From: JALORV01 sp963769745
GTDB lineage: Bacteria > Pseudomonadota > Gammaproteobacteria > Burkholderiales > Burkholderiaceae_F
Reading direction: 5' to 3'
Length of the DNA: 64,000 nucleotides
Assembly (NCBI GenBank): GCA_963769745.1
Contig: CAVYNB010000002.1
Location: 128,958 to 192,957 of the forward strand
The first letter of the stretch is position 1, and the number at the start of each line of letters is the position of its first letter. Positions 1-7,332 of this stretch are shown here, in pieces. The position numbers were made by a program, and so were the translations under genes. The notes beneath the pieces were generated by a model. That model was not told where the DNA came from. It saw only the letters and a program-made list of their open reading frames with translations, and did no database searches.

Positions 1-168
1 CAGTTCGATCGTCAGGCGCTCGTAATCGACATCGAGCTGCTTGGCATCCTGCTGCGCTCGCTCCAGATCGATGAAGAGCGACCGCGTACGGTGCTGCGCG
101 GTCACCAGTCCGAGCGACGATGCGAACAGCAGCACCACCGCGAAGAACACCAGTACGTGGCGGATCAT
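1..168 (-). CDS. ftsL: Cell division protein FtsL (3' end outside window)
   Basis: Only the first 56 codons are inside the window and the gene runs off the left edge. The start reads MIRHVLVFFAVVLLFASSLG: a short cytoplasmic tail, one hydrophobic span at about residues 4-22, then a charged, coiled-coil-like periplasmic stretch (RTRSLFIDLERAQQDAKQLD). That is the layout of FtsL, the bitopic divisome protein that works with FtsB and FtsQ. Its ATG overlaps the rsmH stop codon (ATGA), the usual coupling in this cluster. The call rests on topology plus position, because FtsL is poorly conserved in sequence. Confidence 0.85.
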   Translation of the reverse strand, partial: MIRHVLVFFAVVLLFASSLGLVTAQHRTRSLFIDLERAQQDAKQLDVDYERLTIEL

Positions 169-1151
169 CGGGCCGCTCCGGGCCAGGCGGCGGCCGTCCG
201 TTCGGCGACACGCATCACGGCCGAACGCGCGCGTGGATTGGCGGCGACCTCGGCCTCATCGGCTCGCACCCGTGCGATGGCGGCGAGCCGTGGTGCAGGC
301 AGCTCGGCTGCGCGCAGCGGCAGCGCACGCGTACCCGGTGCGGCGCGGTCGGGATGGGCGTGCGCATCGATGAAGCGCTTCACGATGCGATCTTCGAGCG
401 AATGAAAGCTGATGACGACGAGCCGTCCGCCGGTCGCGAGTACCTGCACCGATTGTTCAAGGGCTAGCGCCAATTCCTCAAGCTCTTGATTGATGTGAAT
501 CCGTACAGCCTGAAATGTCCGCGTGGCCGGATGCTGTGCCCCGTCCGTGCGGCTCTTGCGGGGGATCGCGCCTGCCACGAGCGCGGCAAGGTCGCCGGTG
601 GTTGATACCGGCCGCCCAGCCTCGCGGCGAGCCACAATCGCCTTTGCAATCGATGCAGCAAACCGTTCTTCCCCATAGCTGCGGATCACTCCTGTGAGTT
701 CATCGATCGATGCCCGCGCGAGCCACTGCGCTGCCGTCTCGCCGCGCGTTGTGTCCATACGCATGTCGAGTGGCCCGTCGGAGCGCCATGAGAAGCCTCG
801 TTCCGCTGTGTCGATCTGTGGCGACGACACGCCGATATCGAGCAGCACGCCCTGGACACTCGCGATACCCAGTGACGCCAGTGTCTCGCCCAGACGTGAA
901 AAGGCGGTGTGTTCGATGTGAAGGCGCGGATCGCGGATGTCGGCAGCCGCAGCCACCGCCACCGGGTCGCGATCGAACGCGATCAGACGCCCTGTCGGAG
1001 CCAGGCGCTCCAGGATCAGGCGGGCATGCCCGCCCCGTCCGAATGTCGCGTCGACATACGTGGCGCGCGGATCGGTCACCAGCAGCGCGACCGCCGGCAC
1101 GGCCAGAACGGCCTCGTGCCCGCGGGCATCCGTTAATGGGGCCGGTGTCAT
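165..1151 (-). CDS. rsmH: 16S rRNA m4C1402 methyltransferase RsmH (MraW)
   Basis: This 328-residue S-adenosylmethionine-dependent enzyme N4-methylates C1402 of 16S rRNA in the ribosomal P site. The SAM-binding motif is visible near residue 34 (YVDATFGRGGHARLIL), followed by LDIGVSSPQID around residue 102, the family motif GFSWRSDGPLDMRMD, and near the C terminus VVISFHSLEDRIVKRF. Length and motif order are normal for the family. It lies 6 bp downstream of mraZ and overlaps ftsL by 4 bp, so the three genes form the head of the division/cell-wall operon. Confidence 0.97.
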   Translation of the reverse strand: MTPAPLTDARGHEAVLAVPAVALLVTDPRATYVDATFGRGGHARLILERLAPTGRLIAFDRDPVAVAAAADIRDPRLHIEHTAFSRLGETLASLGIASVQGVLLDIGVSSPQIDTAERGFSWRSDGPLDMRMDTTRGETAAQWLARASIDELTGVIRSYGEERFAASIAKAIVARREAGRPVSTTGDLAALVAGAIPRKSRTDGAQHPATRTFQAVRIHINQELEELALALEQSVQVLATGGRLVVISFHSLEDRIVKRFIDAHAHPDRAAPGTRALPLRAAELPAPRLAAIARVRADEAEVAANPRARSAVMRVAERTAAAWPGAAR

Positions 1152-1157
1152 TCACCG

Positions 1158-1586
1158 TCAGAACGTGAAATCCGCGGCGGAGTCGGGAAGGCCATTGGCC
1201 AGCGACTGGCGTTCGTGCTCGCCGAGCCGCGCTACGTCCCACAGCTCGAAGTGCGCGCCCATGCCGAGCAGCATCACCTCGCGCTCGAGCCCGGCGGCGC
1301 TGCGCAGTTCTGCTGTGACGAGAATGCGGCCGGCGCTGTCGAGTTCGATGTCGACCGCGCTGCCAAGCAGCAGTCGCTGCAGCGCCCGCGCGGCATAAGG
1401 AAGCTGGGCGATCTGCTGGCGGCGAACTTCCCAGGTGGGTCGCGGATAGACCAGCACACACCCATCCGGGTGGCGGGTCAGCGTCACGCGTCCTTCGCAG
1501 CTCGCGGATAGCGCGTCACGGTGACGCGCAGGCATCGACAGACGACCCTTGCCGTCAAGTGTCAGGTGAGAGGCGCCTTGGAACAC
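1158..1586 (-). CDS. mraZ: Transcriptional regulator MraZ
   Basis: This 142-residue protein has two SpoVT/AbrB-type beta-barrel repeats: the N-terminal one contains LTLDGKGRLSMPARHRD, the second LDSAGRILVTAELRSAA. MraZ forms a ring-shaped oligomer, binds repeats upstream of its own gene and represses the division operon in other bacteria. The start is GTG at 1586; an ATG 13 bp further upstream is out of frame. Matching operator repeats lie about 58-73 bp upstream, which supports autoregulation. Confidence 0.95.
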   Translation of the reverse strand: MFQGASHLTLDGKGRLSMPARHRDALSASCEGRVTLTRHPDGCVLVYPRPTWEVRRQQIAQLPYAARALQRLLLGSAVDIELDSAGRILVTAELRSAAGLEREVMLLGMGAHFELWDVARLGEHERQSLANGLPDSAADFTF

Positions 1587-1599
1587 GTCGATTCAACAT

Positions 1600-2043
1600 G
1601 GGCCGCTTCTGGCTTCGTCAATCAACGAAGCAAGCACTAACTAGCCCACTGTCTCCCACTATTTCACACGGGGCGCCACTGTATCGCACCGGTTTCCAGC
1701 AGGTCAAGTGAAATGCAGGGATTTTTTCAATGACAACAAGGACTTAGCGCCCGTTTCTAACGCGGATTCACGATGAAATACTACGCCAATTGAAAGGCTT
1801 AGCGCTGTATCTGCAAGTGAAATCTCAGGAAAGACCGCACAGAGGACCTCCCTCTCGACGCGGCTAAGGCATCAGCAGCCGAGCGCACCGCTTTGATGGG
1901 CCGAGCTGACCGCGTCCATGCGATTTCCGATAGTCGGAGGCTATTGAGCCGACCGAGCATCCATGGACGCAGCCCTCAACGCGAATCAAGGGTGATAGAG
2001 AAAATCGATCGGACCCAATGGACGGGTCGACCAAAAGAAAAGT
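1600..2043. other. Intergenic region between mraZ and rnpB
   Basis: I find no convincing gene in these 440 bases. Besides the MraZ boxes, the only structure I see is an inverted repeat with perfect 9-base arms, GCGTCCATG at 1912-1920 and CATGGACGC at 1962-1970, separated by 41 bases and without a T tract. Short open frames here have no ribosome site or recognisable product. The T-rich stretch at about 2031-2042, read on the minus strand immediately after rnpB, may be where that RNA ends. Confidence 0.4.
1644..1658 (-). promoter_or_regulatory. MraZ operator (TGGGN repeats)
   Basis: Read on the mraZ strand, the stretch contains TGGGA, five bases, then TGGGC, so two TGGGN boxes in direct repeat with a 10-bp period. 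A weaker third box (AGTGC) follows after another five bases. This spacing matches known MraZ boxes. It sits in the leader of mraZ and probably mediates autorepression. Confidence 0.7.
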
Positions 2044-2355
2044 GCAAAGTCCGCCTGTAAGCCGGATTTTGTTCGGCGTCCTTGCGAACGCCGCGACGAT
2101 CATTCATCTGGACCGGCGATCACTCGCCGGCTCGAGCCACCTACCCGCGGCCTCTCCGAGCAGGATCGACGGCCGCCTATTTGGTGTTGCTCCGCGTAGA
2201 GATTGCCCGTTTCACCCGAACTGAATCGGCTCGTCTCTGTTGCTCTGATCCTCACCTCGCGGTGGGCAGGCGTTACCTGCTACGTCGCTCTGCGGAGTCC
2301 GGACTTTCCTCGATGCCGGCGTGCCGACACCGCGATCGCCCGGCGTACTTTGCAG
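2044..2355 (-). ncRNA. rnpB: RNase P RNA, unusually short
   Basis: This is the catalytic RNA that matures tRNA 5' ends. Hallmarks in order on the minus strand are GAGGAAAGTCCGGACTCC, CAGGTAACGCCTG, GCAACAGAGA, GGGTGAAA, CGGAGCAA then ACCAAATAGG, GCGGGTAGG, CCAGATGAATGA and a final AATCCGGCTTAC. The P1 helix pairs GCAAAGTACGCC (5' end, 2342-2353) with GGCGGACTTTGC (3' end, 2044-2055). The total is about 312 nt, against 377 in E. coli. The missing part lies between GGGTGAAA and CGGAGCAA, where the P11/P12 block and its GGTAAGAGCGCACC segment should be. Ends are inferred from P1 and the promoter. Confidence 0.93.
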
Positions 2356-2360
2356 TTCGC

Positions 2361-2387
2361 ATTTTAGGCTGCGGCCGACGGATTCAA
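2361..2387 (-). promoter_or_regulatory. Probable rnpB sigma-70 promoter
   Basis: On the minus strand TTGAAT (2382-2387) is followed by 15 bases and TAAAAT (2361-2366). The predicted start of transcription, near 2354, falls at the first bases of the P1 helix, which is where the RNA should begin. The spacer is one or two bases shorter than ideal. Confidence 0.55.
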
Positions 2388-2506
2388 CGGCTGTCGCGAG
2401 CAATCGCCCGGAACCGGAAGCACGGGGCTTTTCATGGCAGCGGCGGCCACCCCGGGCGCGTAGCGTCCTGCAATCCCCATCGCAATCCGCCACAATCCCG
2501 GCCACC

Positions 2507-3637
2507 GTGTCCACGTCCGACCCCGCTGCCCCACGCCTGATCGTTGTCGAAGATTCCGAACTCGACTACGAACTGCTGCTCGCGATGCTGATGCGCGAGG
2601 GCCTGCGTCCACGCGCGGTGCGCGTCGAAGACGAGGCCGGCATGCGCGATGCGTTTGCGCAGGGCACGATCGACGCCGTCATCACCGATCACAACCTTCC
2701 GCGCTTCGATTCGTTTGCGTCGCTCAAGGTCGCCAAGGCCGTCGATCCCGACATTCCCGTCATCGTGCTGTCGGGAGAGATGTCCGAAGAACTGGCGGTG
2801 GCCTCGCTGCACGCAGGTGCCGACGACTTCGTCCTGAAGACGAGGATGTTCCGCGTCGCGGCGGCCCTGCAGCACAGCCTGCACGCTGCACGCACACGGC
2901 GCGAGGCGCGTGGCGCCGCGGCCGCGCTGGTGGAAAGCGAACGCAAGCTGCATGCGCTGACACAGCATCTGGAACGCGCGAAGGAAGACGAGCGCCGCGC
3001 CATTGCGCAGGAAATTCACGACGACGTGGGCGGCGCCCTGACGGCGCTGAAGTTCGAAGTGGTGCGACTGGCGCGCGAACTCGGCGCCGATCCCCAGCAT
3101 CGCGGCCGCATGGAGGCAATCCAGCAGTTGCTCGAATCCGCGGTGGTGGCGACGCACCGCATCCAGCACGCGTTGCGGCCGGCCGTGCTCGACGCCGGCC
3201 TGGTCGCTGCGCTGGAGTGGCTGGCGCGCGGCTTCGGCGAGCGCACCGGCCTGCCGATCGATTTCCGCAGCAATCGCGACGAGTTCGACATCGCGCCGGA
3301 CCGTGCAGCAGCGCTCTACCGTGTTGCGCAGGAAGCGCTGACGAATGTGCGCAAGCACGCTGGGGCGCGCGCCGTGCATGTGCAGCTCTTTGCCCTCGAG
3401 GATGAAGTCACGCTCGAGATCGCCGACGACGGTGCCGGTTTCGAGCCGGACAGTCTTGCGGTCACGCCGGGCTTCGGCGTGCGCGGTCTGCTCGAGCGCG
3501 CCCGTGGACTCGATGGCTGGGCCGAGGTGTCGTCATCGCCGGGCCGCGGCACGACCGTGATGTTCTCGATTCCGCCGCTGCCTGCCGCACGCCAGCGCGT
3601 TGCGGCTCCGGTCGAGGAGGGCCCCGATGCCGGTTAG
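2507..3637 (+). CDS. Receiver-HisKA_3 sensor kinase (NarX/UhpB type)
   Basis: About 376 residues from GTG 2507; an upstream extension of the frame would run into rnpB and is not credible. It begins with a receiver domain (VVEDSEL, acceptor Asp in VITDHNLP near residue 61, VLSGE, VLKTR), then a coiled linker, a dimerisation domain with phospho-His in QEIHDDVGGALTALK, and a HATPase_c domain with N box EALTNVRKHA and G box GFGVRGLLERA. No membrane segment or sensor domain is present, so it is a soluble kinase that itself receives a phosphoryl signal. It overlaps the next gene, a NarL-type regulator, by 11 bp, and the two are the obvious partners. Confidence 0.9.
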   Translation: MSTSDPAAPRLIVVEDSELDYELLLAMLMREGLRPRAVRVEDEAGMRDAFAQGTIDAVITDHNLPRFDSFASLKVAKAVDPDIPVIVLSGEMSEELAVASLHAGADDFVLKTRMFRVAAALQHSLHAARTRREARGAAAALVESERKLHALTQHLERAKEDERRAIAQEIHDDVGGALTALKFEVVRLARELGADPQHRGRMEAIQQLLESAVVATHRIQHALRPAVLDAGLVAALEWLARGFGERTGLPIDFRSNRDEFDIAPDRAAALYRVAQEALTNVRKHAGARAVHVQLFALEDEVTLEIADDGAGFEPDSLAVTPGFGVRGLLERARGLDGWAEVSSSPGRGTTVMFSIPPLPAARQRVAAPVEEGPDAG

Positions 3638-4268
3638 GCTGATCGTCGTCGACGACCACGCGATCGTCCGTCGCGGCATCGTGCAGGTGCTGTCCGAGCA
3701 CCCCGACACGCAGATCGTCGCCGAGGCGTCGGACTACGGCCAATTGCGCGCCGAACTGAAGAAGCACGGCGAGCCCGACGTGCTGGTGATGGACGTCGGA
3801 CTGCCGGGGAAAAACGGCATCGAGATCCTGAAGTCGCTGCGCGAGGAGTATCCGCGCCTGAAGGTGCTGATGGTCAGCATGTACCCGGAGGACCAGTATG
3901 CGGTGCGTGCGTTCCGGGCCGGCGCGTTCGGCTACCTGAACAAGGGCAGCGCACCCGACAAGCTGCTCGAAGCGCTGTCCATGGTGATTGCCGGGAAGAA
4001 GTACGTCACGCCGGAGATCGCGCAGGCGCTGATCGAGAACTTGAATGCGCCGGAGGATGCCGGTGCGCCCCATGAAAAACTGTCCGACCGCGAGTTCCAG
4101 ACACTGAAGCTGATGGCATCGGGCAAGCGCCTGTCCGACATCGCCGAGGAACTCGCCCTCAGCCCGAAGACCGTCAGCGTCTACCGCGCCCGCATCCTCG
4201 AGAAAATGGGCCTGTCGAACAACGCGGAACTGACGCACTACGCCATCAAGCACGGCCTGGTCGAGTAG
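3627..4268 (+). CDS. NarL/FixJ-family response regulator
   Basis: A 213-residue DNA-binding response regulator. The receiver begins MPVRLIVVDDHAIVRRG, the acceptor Asp is in VLVMDVGLPG, the switch residue in LMVSMYP and the Lys in GYLNKGS. The LuxR-type helix-turn-helix spans LSDREFQTLKLMASGKRLSDIAEELALSPKTVSVYRARI near the C terminus. The ATG at 3627 has a strong GAGGAGG about 6 bases upstream, inside the kinase gene, so translation is coupled. Target genes cannot be read from the window. Confidence 0.93.
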   Translation: MPVRLIVVDDHAIVRRGIVQVLSEHPDTQIVAEASDYGQLRAELKKHGEPDVLVMDVGLPGKNGIEILKSLREEYPRLKVLMVSMYPEDQYAVRAFRAGAFGYLNKGSAPDKLLEALSMVIAGKKYVTPEIAQALIENLNAPEDAGAPHEKLSDREFQTLKLMASGKRLSDIAEELALSPKTVSVYRARILEKMGLSNNAELTHYAIKHGLVE

Positions 4269-4340
4269 ACCGGCCGATACGGCCGAAGCCGCGTTCGCAC
4301 GCCGCCGACGCTCGGCGCAGAGCCGGATCCGTTGCAGGTA

Positions 4341-6857
4341 TCAGCCGTCGCGGCCGATGAAGCGCGTCGCCCACTTGAGCGCGCGATCGCGCTGCCCACC
4401 GTGTTCGCCGTTGTCGACGACGGCCCGCAGTGTCTCGCGCGGCGCCTCGGCGGGAGGCCGCGGCGGTCCGACGAACTCGGACTCGATCGTGCCGTGGTGA
4501 CGGCCGTTCGAATGCTCGTCGATGGCCTCGGGTGGCGTTGTCGCCGCGCGGCGCGGGCCGAAATTCACCCGCCAGTGCTGGCGCCCCGCCGCATTGCGGA
4601 TCAGTCCGTGAAAGTCGCCCCCCGGCACGGCCGGCGAGAACAGGAATCCCTGCATCAGCTGGCAGCCCTGGTCAAATAGCCGCGTCATCTGGCCCTGCGT
4701 CTCGACGCCCTCGGCCACCACGCGCAACTTCAGGCTCTTGCTCATCGCGATAATGGCGGCCACGATGGCCGCGTTGTCACCGCTGGTCTCGAGTTCGCGC
4801 ACGAACGAGCGGTCGATCTTGAGCGTGTCGATCGGCAGCTTCTTCAGGTACGACAGCGATGAGTAGCCAGTGCCGAAGTCGTCCACGGAGATCGCGACAC
4901 CCAGTTCCTTGAGCGCCTGCAGCAGCGGCAGCGCGTGGCCGAGGTTCTGCATCAGCACGGTCTCGGTGAGTTCCAGTTCGAGCAGGCGCGCATCAAGGCG
5001 GAAACCCGCCAGCGCCGCCTGCACGGGTTCGACCAGGTTGGCGCGCTGGATGTGGCGACCCGAGATGTTGATCGACACCGGCATGGGCGGCATTCCATCT
5101 TCGGCCCACGCCACCATCTGCTTGCACACTTCGCGCACGGCCCATTCGGTGATCGGCACGATCAGGCCGGACTCTTCGGCCACGGTGATGAACTCGCCCG
5201 GCGGCACCAGCTCACCGCCGCGCTTCCAGCGCATCAGGGCCTCGGCGCCGACGATGCTGCCATCGATCACATTGACCTTGGGCTGGTAGTACATCACCAG
5301 CTCCTCGCGCTCGAGTGCACGGTGCAGCGCTGTTTCCAGCCGCCAGCGTTCCGCGGTGGCAGTGTTCATCGCGCTCGAGAAACGCATCACACCGTTGCGG
5401 CCGCTGTCCTTGACCGCGTACATCGCAATGTCGGCCTTGCGCAGCAGTGTGTCGACATCGCCGCCGTCGATGGGATAGGTCGCCACGCCCATCGACGCGG
5501 TGACAAACAGTTCGTGCCCCGAAAACGAGAACGGCCGGCGCATGGTTTCGAGCAGGCGCAGCGCGACCGCTTCGATCGCGCCCGGCTCGGCGAGGTCCGT
5601 CAGCAGGATCGTGAACTCGTCGCCGCCGAGCCGCGCGACGCTGTTGGTCGTGCCGCCGGACGCGGCGGCGGCCGGCGCGGTCTGGGATCCCGCCGCCAGG
5701 CTGCGCGTCGCCGATCCGATGCTCGGCGGCCGCCCATTGCGCAATGCGCCCGTCGCCTCCGCCCCGCGCGCGACGGTGTCGTTCTCGCGCACGCACTGAT
5801 ACAGGCGCTTGGCGACTTCGCGCAGCAGCTGGTCGCCGACCTGATGCCCGAGCGTGTCGTTGATCTGCTTGAAGCGATCGAGGTCGATGAAGAGCACCCC
5901 GACCGCCGAGCCGCTGGACCGTGCGCGCTCGAGCGCGGCCTGGAACTGGTCGCGGAAGAACCGGCGGTTCGGCAATCCGGTGAGGCTGTCGTAGTTCGCC
6001 AGCTGGCGGATCTGGTCCTCGGCCTGCTTGCGCTCGGTGATGTCCTGGATGACGCCATGTACGGCCTTGGCGCGGCCGGCTTCGTCGCGGTCGACCTCGC
6101 CCTCGATCTGCACGACCTTGATCTGCCCGGTCGGCCGCGCTATTCGGCACTCGAAGTTCATCTGACCGCTGCCGGCGAGCGCCTCGCGGAACAGCATCTC
6201 GATGCGTGCGCGCTCGTCCTCGACCACGCGCGACCAGACGAACCAGTCGGCCAGCCCATCCTCCTGCTGCGGCAGGCCGGCGATGGCGAAGCACTCTTCC
6301 GACAGCTTGACCCAGCGGGCACCGATGTCCCACTCCCAGCTGCCGAGTCGCGCGATGCGCTGCGCCTTGGAGAGCTTCGCGCGGCTTTCGGCCAGTTCCT
6401 CGCGCATGCGCGAGGCCCGGATCATGTAGCGCAGGCGCTCCGACAGCAGCGTCCACTGCGTCGTGCTCTTGACGAAGAAGTCGGTCGCGCCGGCTTCATA
6501 GGCACGCGCAATCGATGTCTCGTCGTCGAGCCCGGTCAGCATCAGGATCGGTACGTGCTCACCGCCGGAGAGCCGTCGCAGTCGTTCGCAGGTGATGAAG
6601 CCGTCGATATCCGGCATGAGTGCATCCAGCACGACGACGTCCGGCTGGTTGTTCGCGTAGAGCTCCAGTGCACTGGCGCCACCATCGGCCTCGATCACGC
6701 GCCACTGCCGCTCGGCCAGTGCGGAGGCCGTCAGCAGCCGTGCCACCGGATCGTCGTCGACCAGCAGCACCAGGTCGGCCCGCTCTGATGCGCCATTTTC
6801 GCGTGGCTCCTCGGCGCGCTTGCCTGTTCGGGGAGCTTCGTTGTTCATTACTCGCAC
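4341..6857 (-). CDS. REC-PAS-GGDEF-EAL cyclic di-GMP protein
   Basis: About 838 residues: receiver (LVLLVDDDPVARLL; acceptor in VVLDALMPDIDG near residue 75), a PAS/PAC sensor (ending VIQDITERKQAEDQ), then GGDEF (intact GGDEF near residue 410) and EAL (intact, in GAEALMRWKRGG near residue 540; TVLMQN and DDFGTGYSSLSYLKKLP also present). Both catalytic signatures are intact, so it could make and degrade cyclic di-GMP. A low-complexity Ala/Ser/Gly insert of about 45 residues separates the RxxD inhibitory site (REND) from GGDEF. GTG 6857 has GAGGA about 5 bases upstream; ATG 6848 is an alternative. It directly follows the HPt gene, which may phosphorylate it. Confidence 0.93.
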   Translation of the reverse strand: MRVMNNEAPRTGKRAEEPRENGASERADLVLLVDDDPVARLLTASALAERQWRVIEADGGASALELYANNQPDVVVLDALMPDIDGFITCERLRRLSGGEHVPILMLTGLDDETSIARAYEAGATDFFVKSTTQWTLLSERLRYMIRASRMREELAESRAKLSKAQRIARLGSWEWDIGARWVKLSEECFAIAGLPQQEDGLADWFVWSRVVEDERARIEMLFREALAGSGQMNFECRIARPTGQIKVVQIEGEVDRDEAGRAKAVHGVIQDITERKQAEDQIRQLANYDSLTGLPNRRFFRDQFQAALERARSSGSAVGVLFIDLDRFKQINDTLGHQVGDQLLREVAKRLYQCVRENDTVARGAEATGALRNGRPPSIGSATRSLAAGSQTAPAAAASGGTTNSVARLGGDEFTILLTDLAEPGAIEAVALRLLETMRRPFSFSGHELFVTASMGVATYPIDGGDVDTLLRKADIAMYAVKDSGRNGVMRFSSAMNTATAERWRLETALHRALEREELVMYYQPKVNVIDGSIVGAEALMRWKRGGELVPPGEFITVAEESGLIVPITEWAVREVCKQMVAWAEDGMPPMPVSINISGRHIQRANLVEPVQAALAGFRLDARLLELELTETVLMQNLGHALPLLQALKELGVAISVDDFGTGYSSLSYLKKLPIDTLKIDRSFVRELETSGDNAAIVAAIIAMSKSLKLRVVAEGVETQGQMTRLFDQGCQLMQGFLFSPAVPGGDFHGLIRNAAGRQHWRVNFGPRRAATTPPEAIDEHSNGRHHGTIESEFVGPPRPPAEAPRETLRAVVDNGEHGGQRDRALKWATRFIGRDG

Positions 6858-6864
6858 TTCATCC

Positions 6865-7332
6865 TCAGTGAGTCACGACCGCTTCGTCAGCGGCAACGAT
6901 GTCCTGCAACGCCTGCACGACGCGCTCGTATTCGAACTGCGTTTCGCTCCACTCTGTCCTTGCAGCTTCCAGCGCGCCCGTCCGCGCATGGCGTTCGAGC
7001 GCACCGAAGCGACGCGAAAGTTCGATCGCACCCAGATTCGCGCTGGACGACTTCAGTGTGTGCGCCGCATGCTGGAGCGAGGCACTGTCACCGGCCTTCA
7101 ATGCATAGGCGGCCTGGGCAACGAGACGTGCCGCCGTCGTCACGTAGGTGGCGACAAGCCGTTCGAGCAGGCGGCTGGCACCGCGGCGCTCCATGTCGCG
7201 GATCAGTTCGATGACGGTCAGGTCGATCGTCAGGCGCGCCTCGGCATCGGGAGCCGCCGTCGCGACCGACTCTGCAGCGGACAGATGGAGCAGCGGAGTC
7301 GGGCGTTCCTGCGACCGGAGCAACCGGCTCAC
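6865..7332 (-). CDS. HPt phosphotransfer domain (probably C-terminal part of the hybrid kinase)
   Basis: The frame encodes a histidine phosphotransfer helical bundle of about 155 residues. The phospho-acceptor His is in LQHAAHTLKSSSANLGAIEL, the classic HxxKSSS motif. Hybrid kinases of this layout normally carry HPt at their C terminus, and here it begins one frame over from the end of the second receiver, at about 7330. Removing a single base there would fuse the two into a BarA/RpfC-like protein. If the sequence is right, it is a separate protein starting at GTG 7332 inside the kinase gene. Either way it closes a His-Asp-His relay. Confidence 0.85.
   Translation of the reverse strand: MSRLLRSQERPTPLLHLSAAESVATAAPDAEARLTIDLTVIELIRDMERRGASRLLERLVATYVTTAARLVAQAAYALKAGDSASLQHAAHTLKSSSANLGAIELSRRFGALERHARTGALEAARTEWSETQFEYERVVQALQDIVAADEAVVTH

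Noticed and set aside
2321..2506. Upstream extension of the receiver-kinase frame
   Set aside because: It overlaps rnpB and its promoter and has no family match; GTG 2507 gives the normal receiver start.
4935..6788. 617-codon plus-strand open frame
   Set aside because: It lies wholly antisense to the intact REC-PAS-GGDEF-EAL gene, a common shadow in GC-rich DNA.
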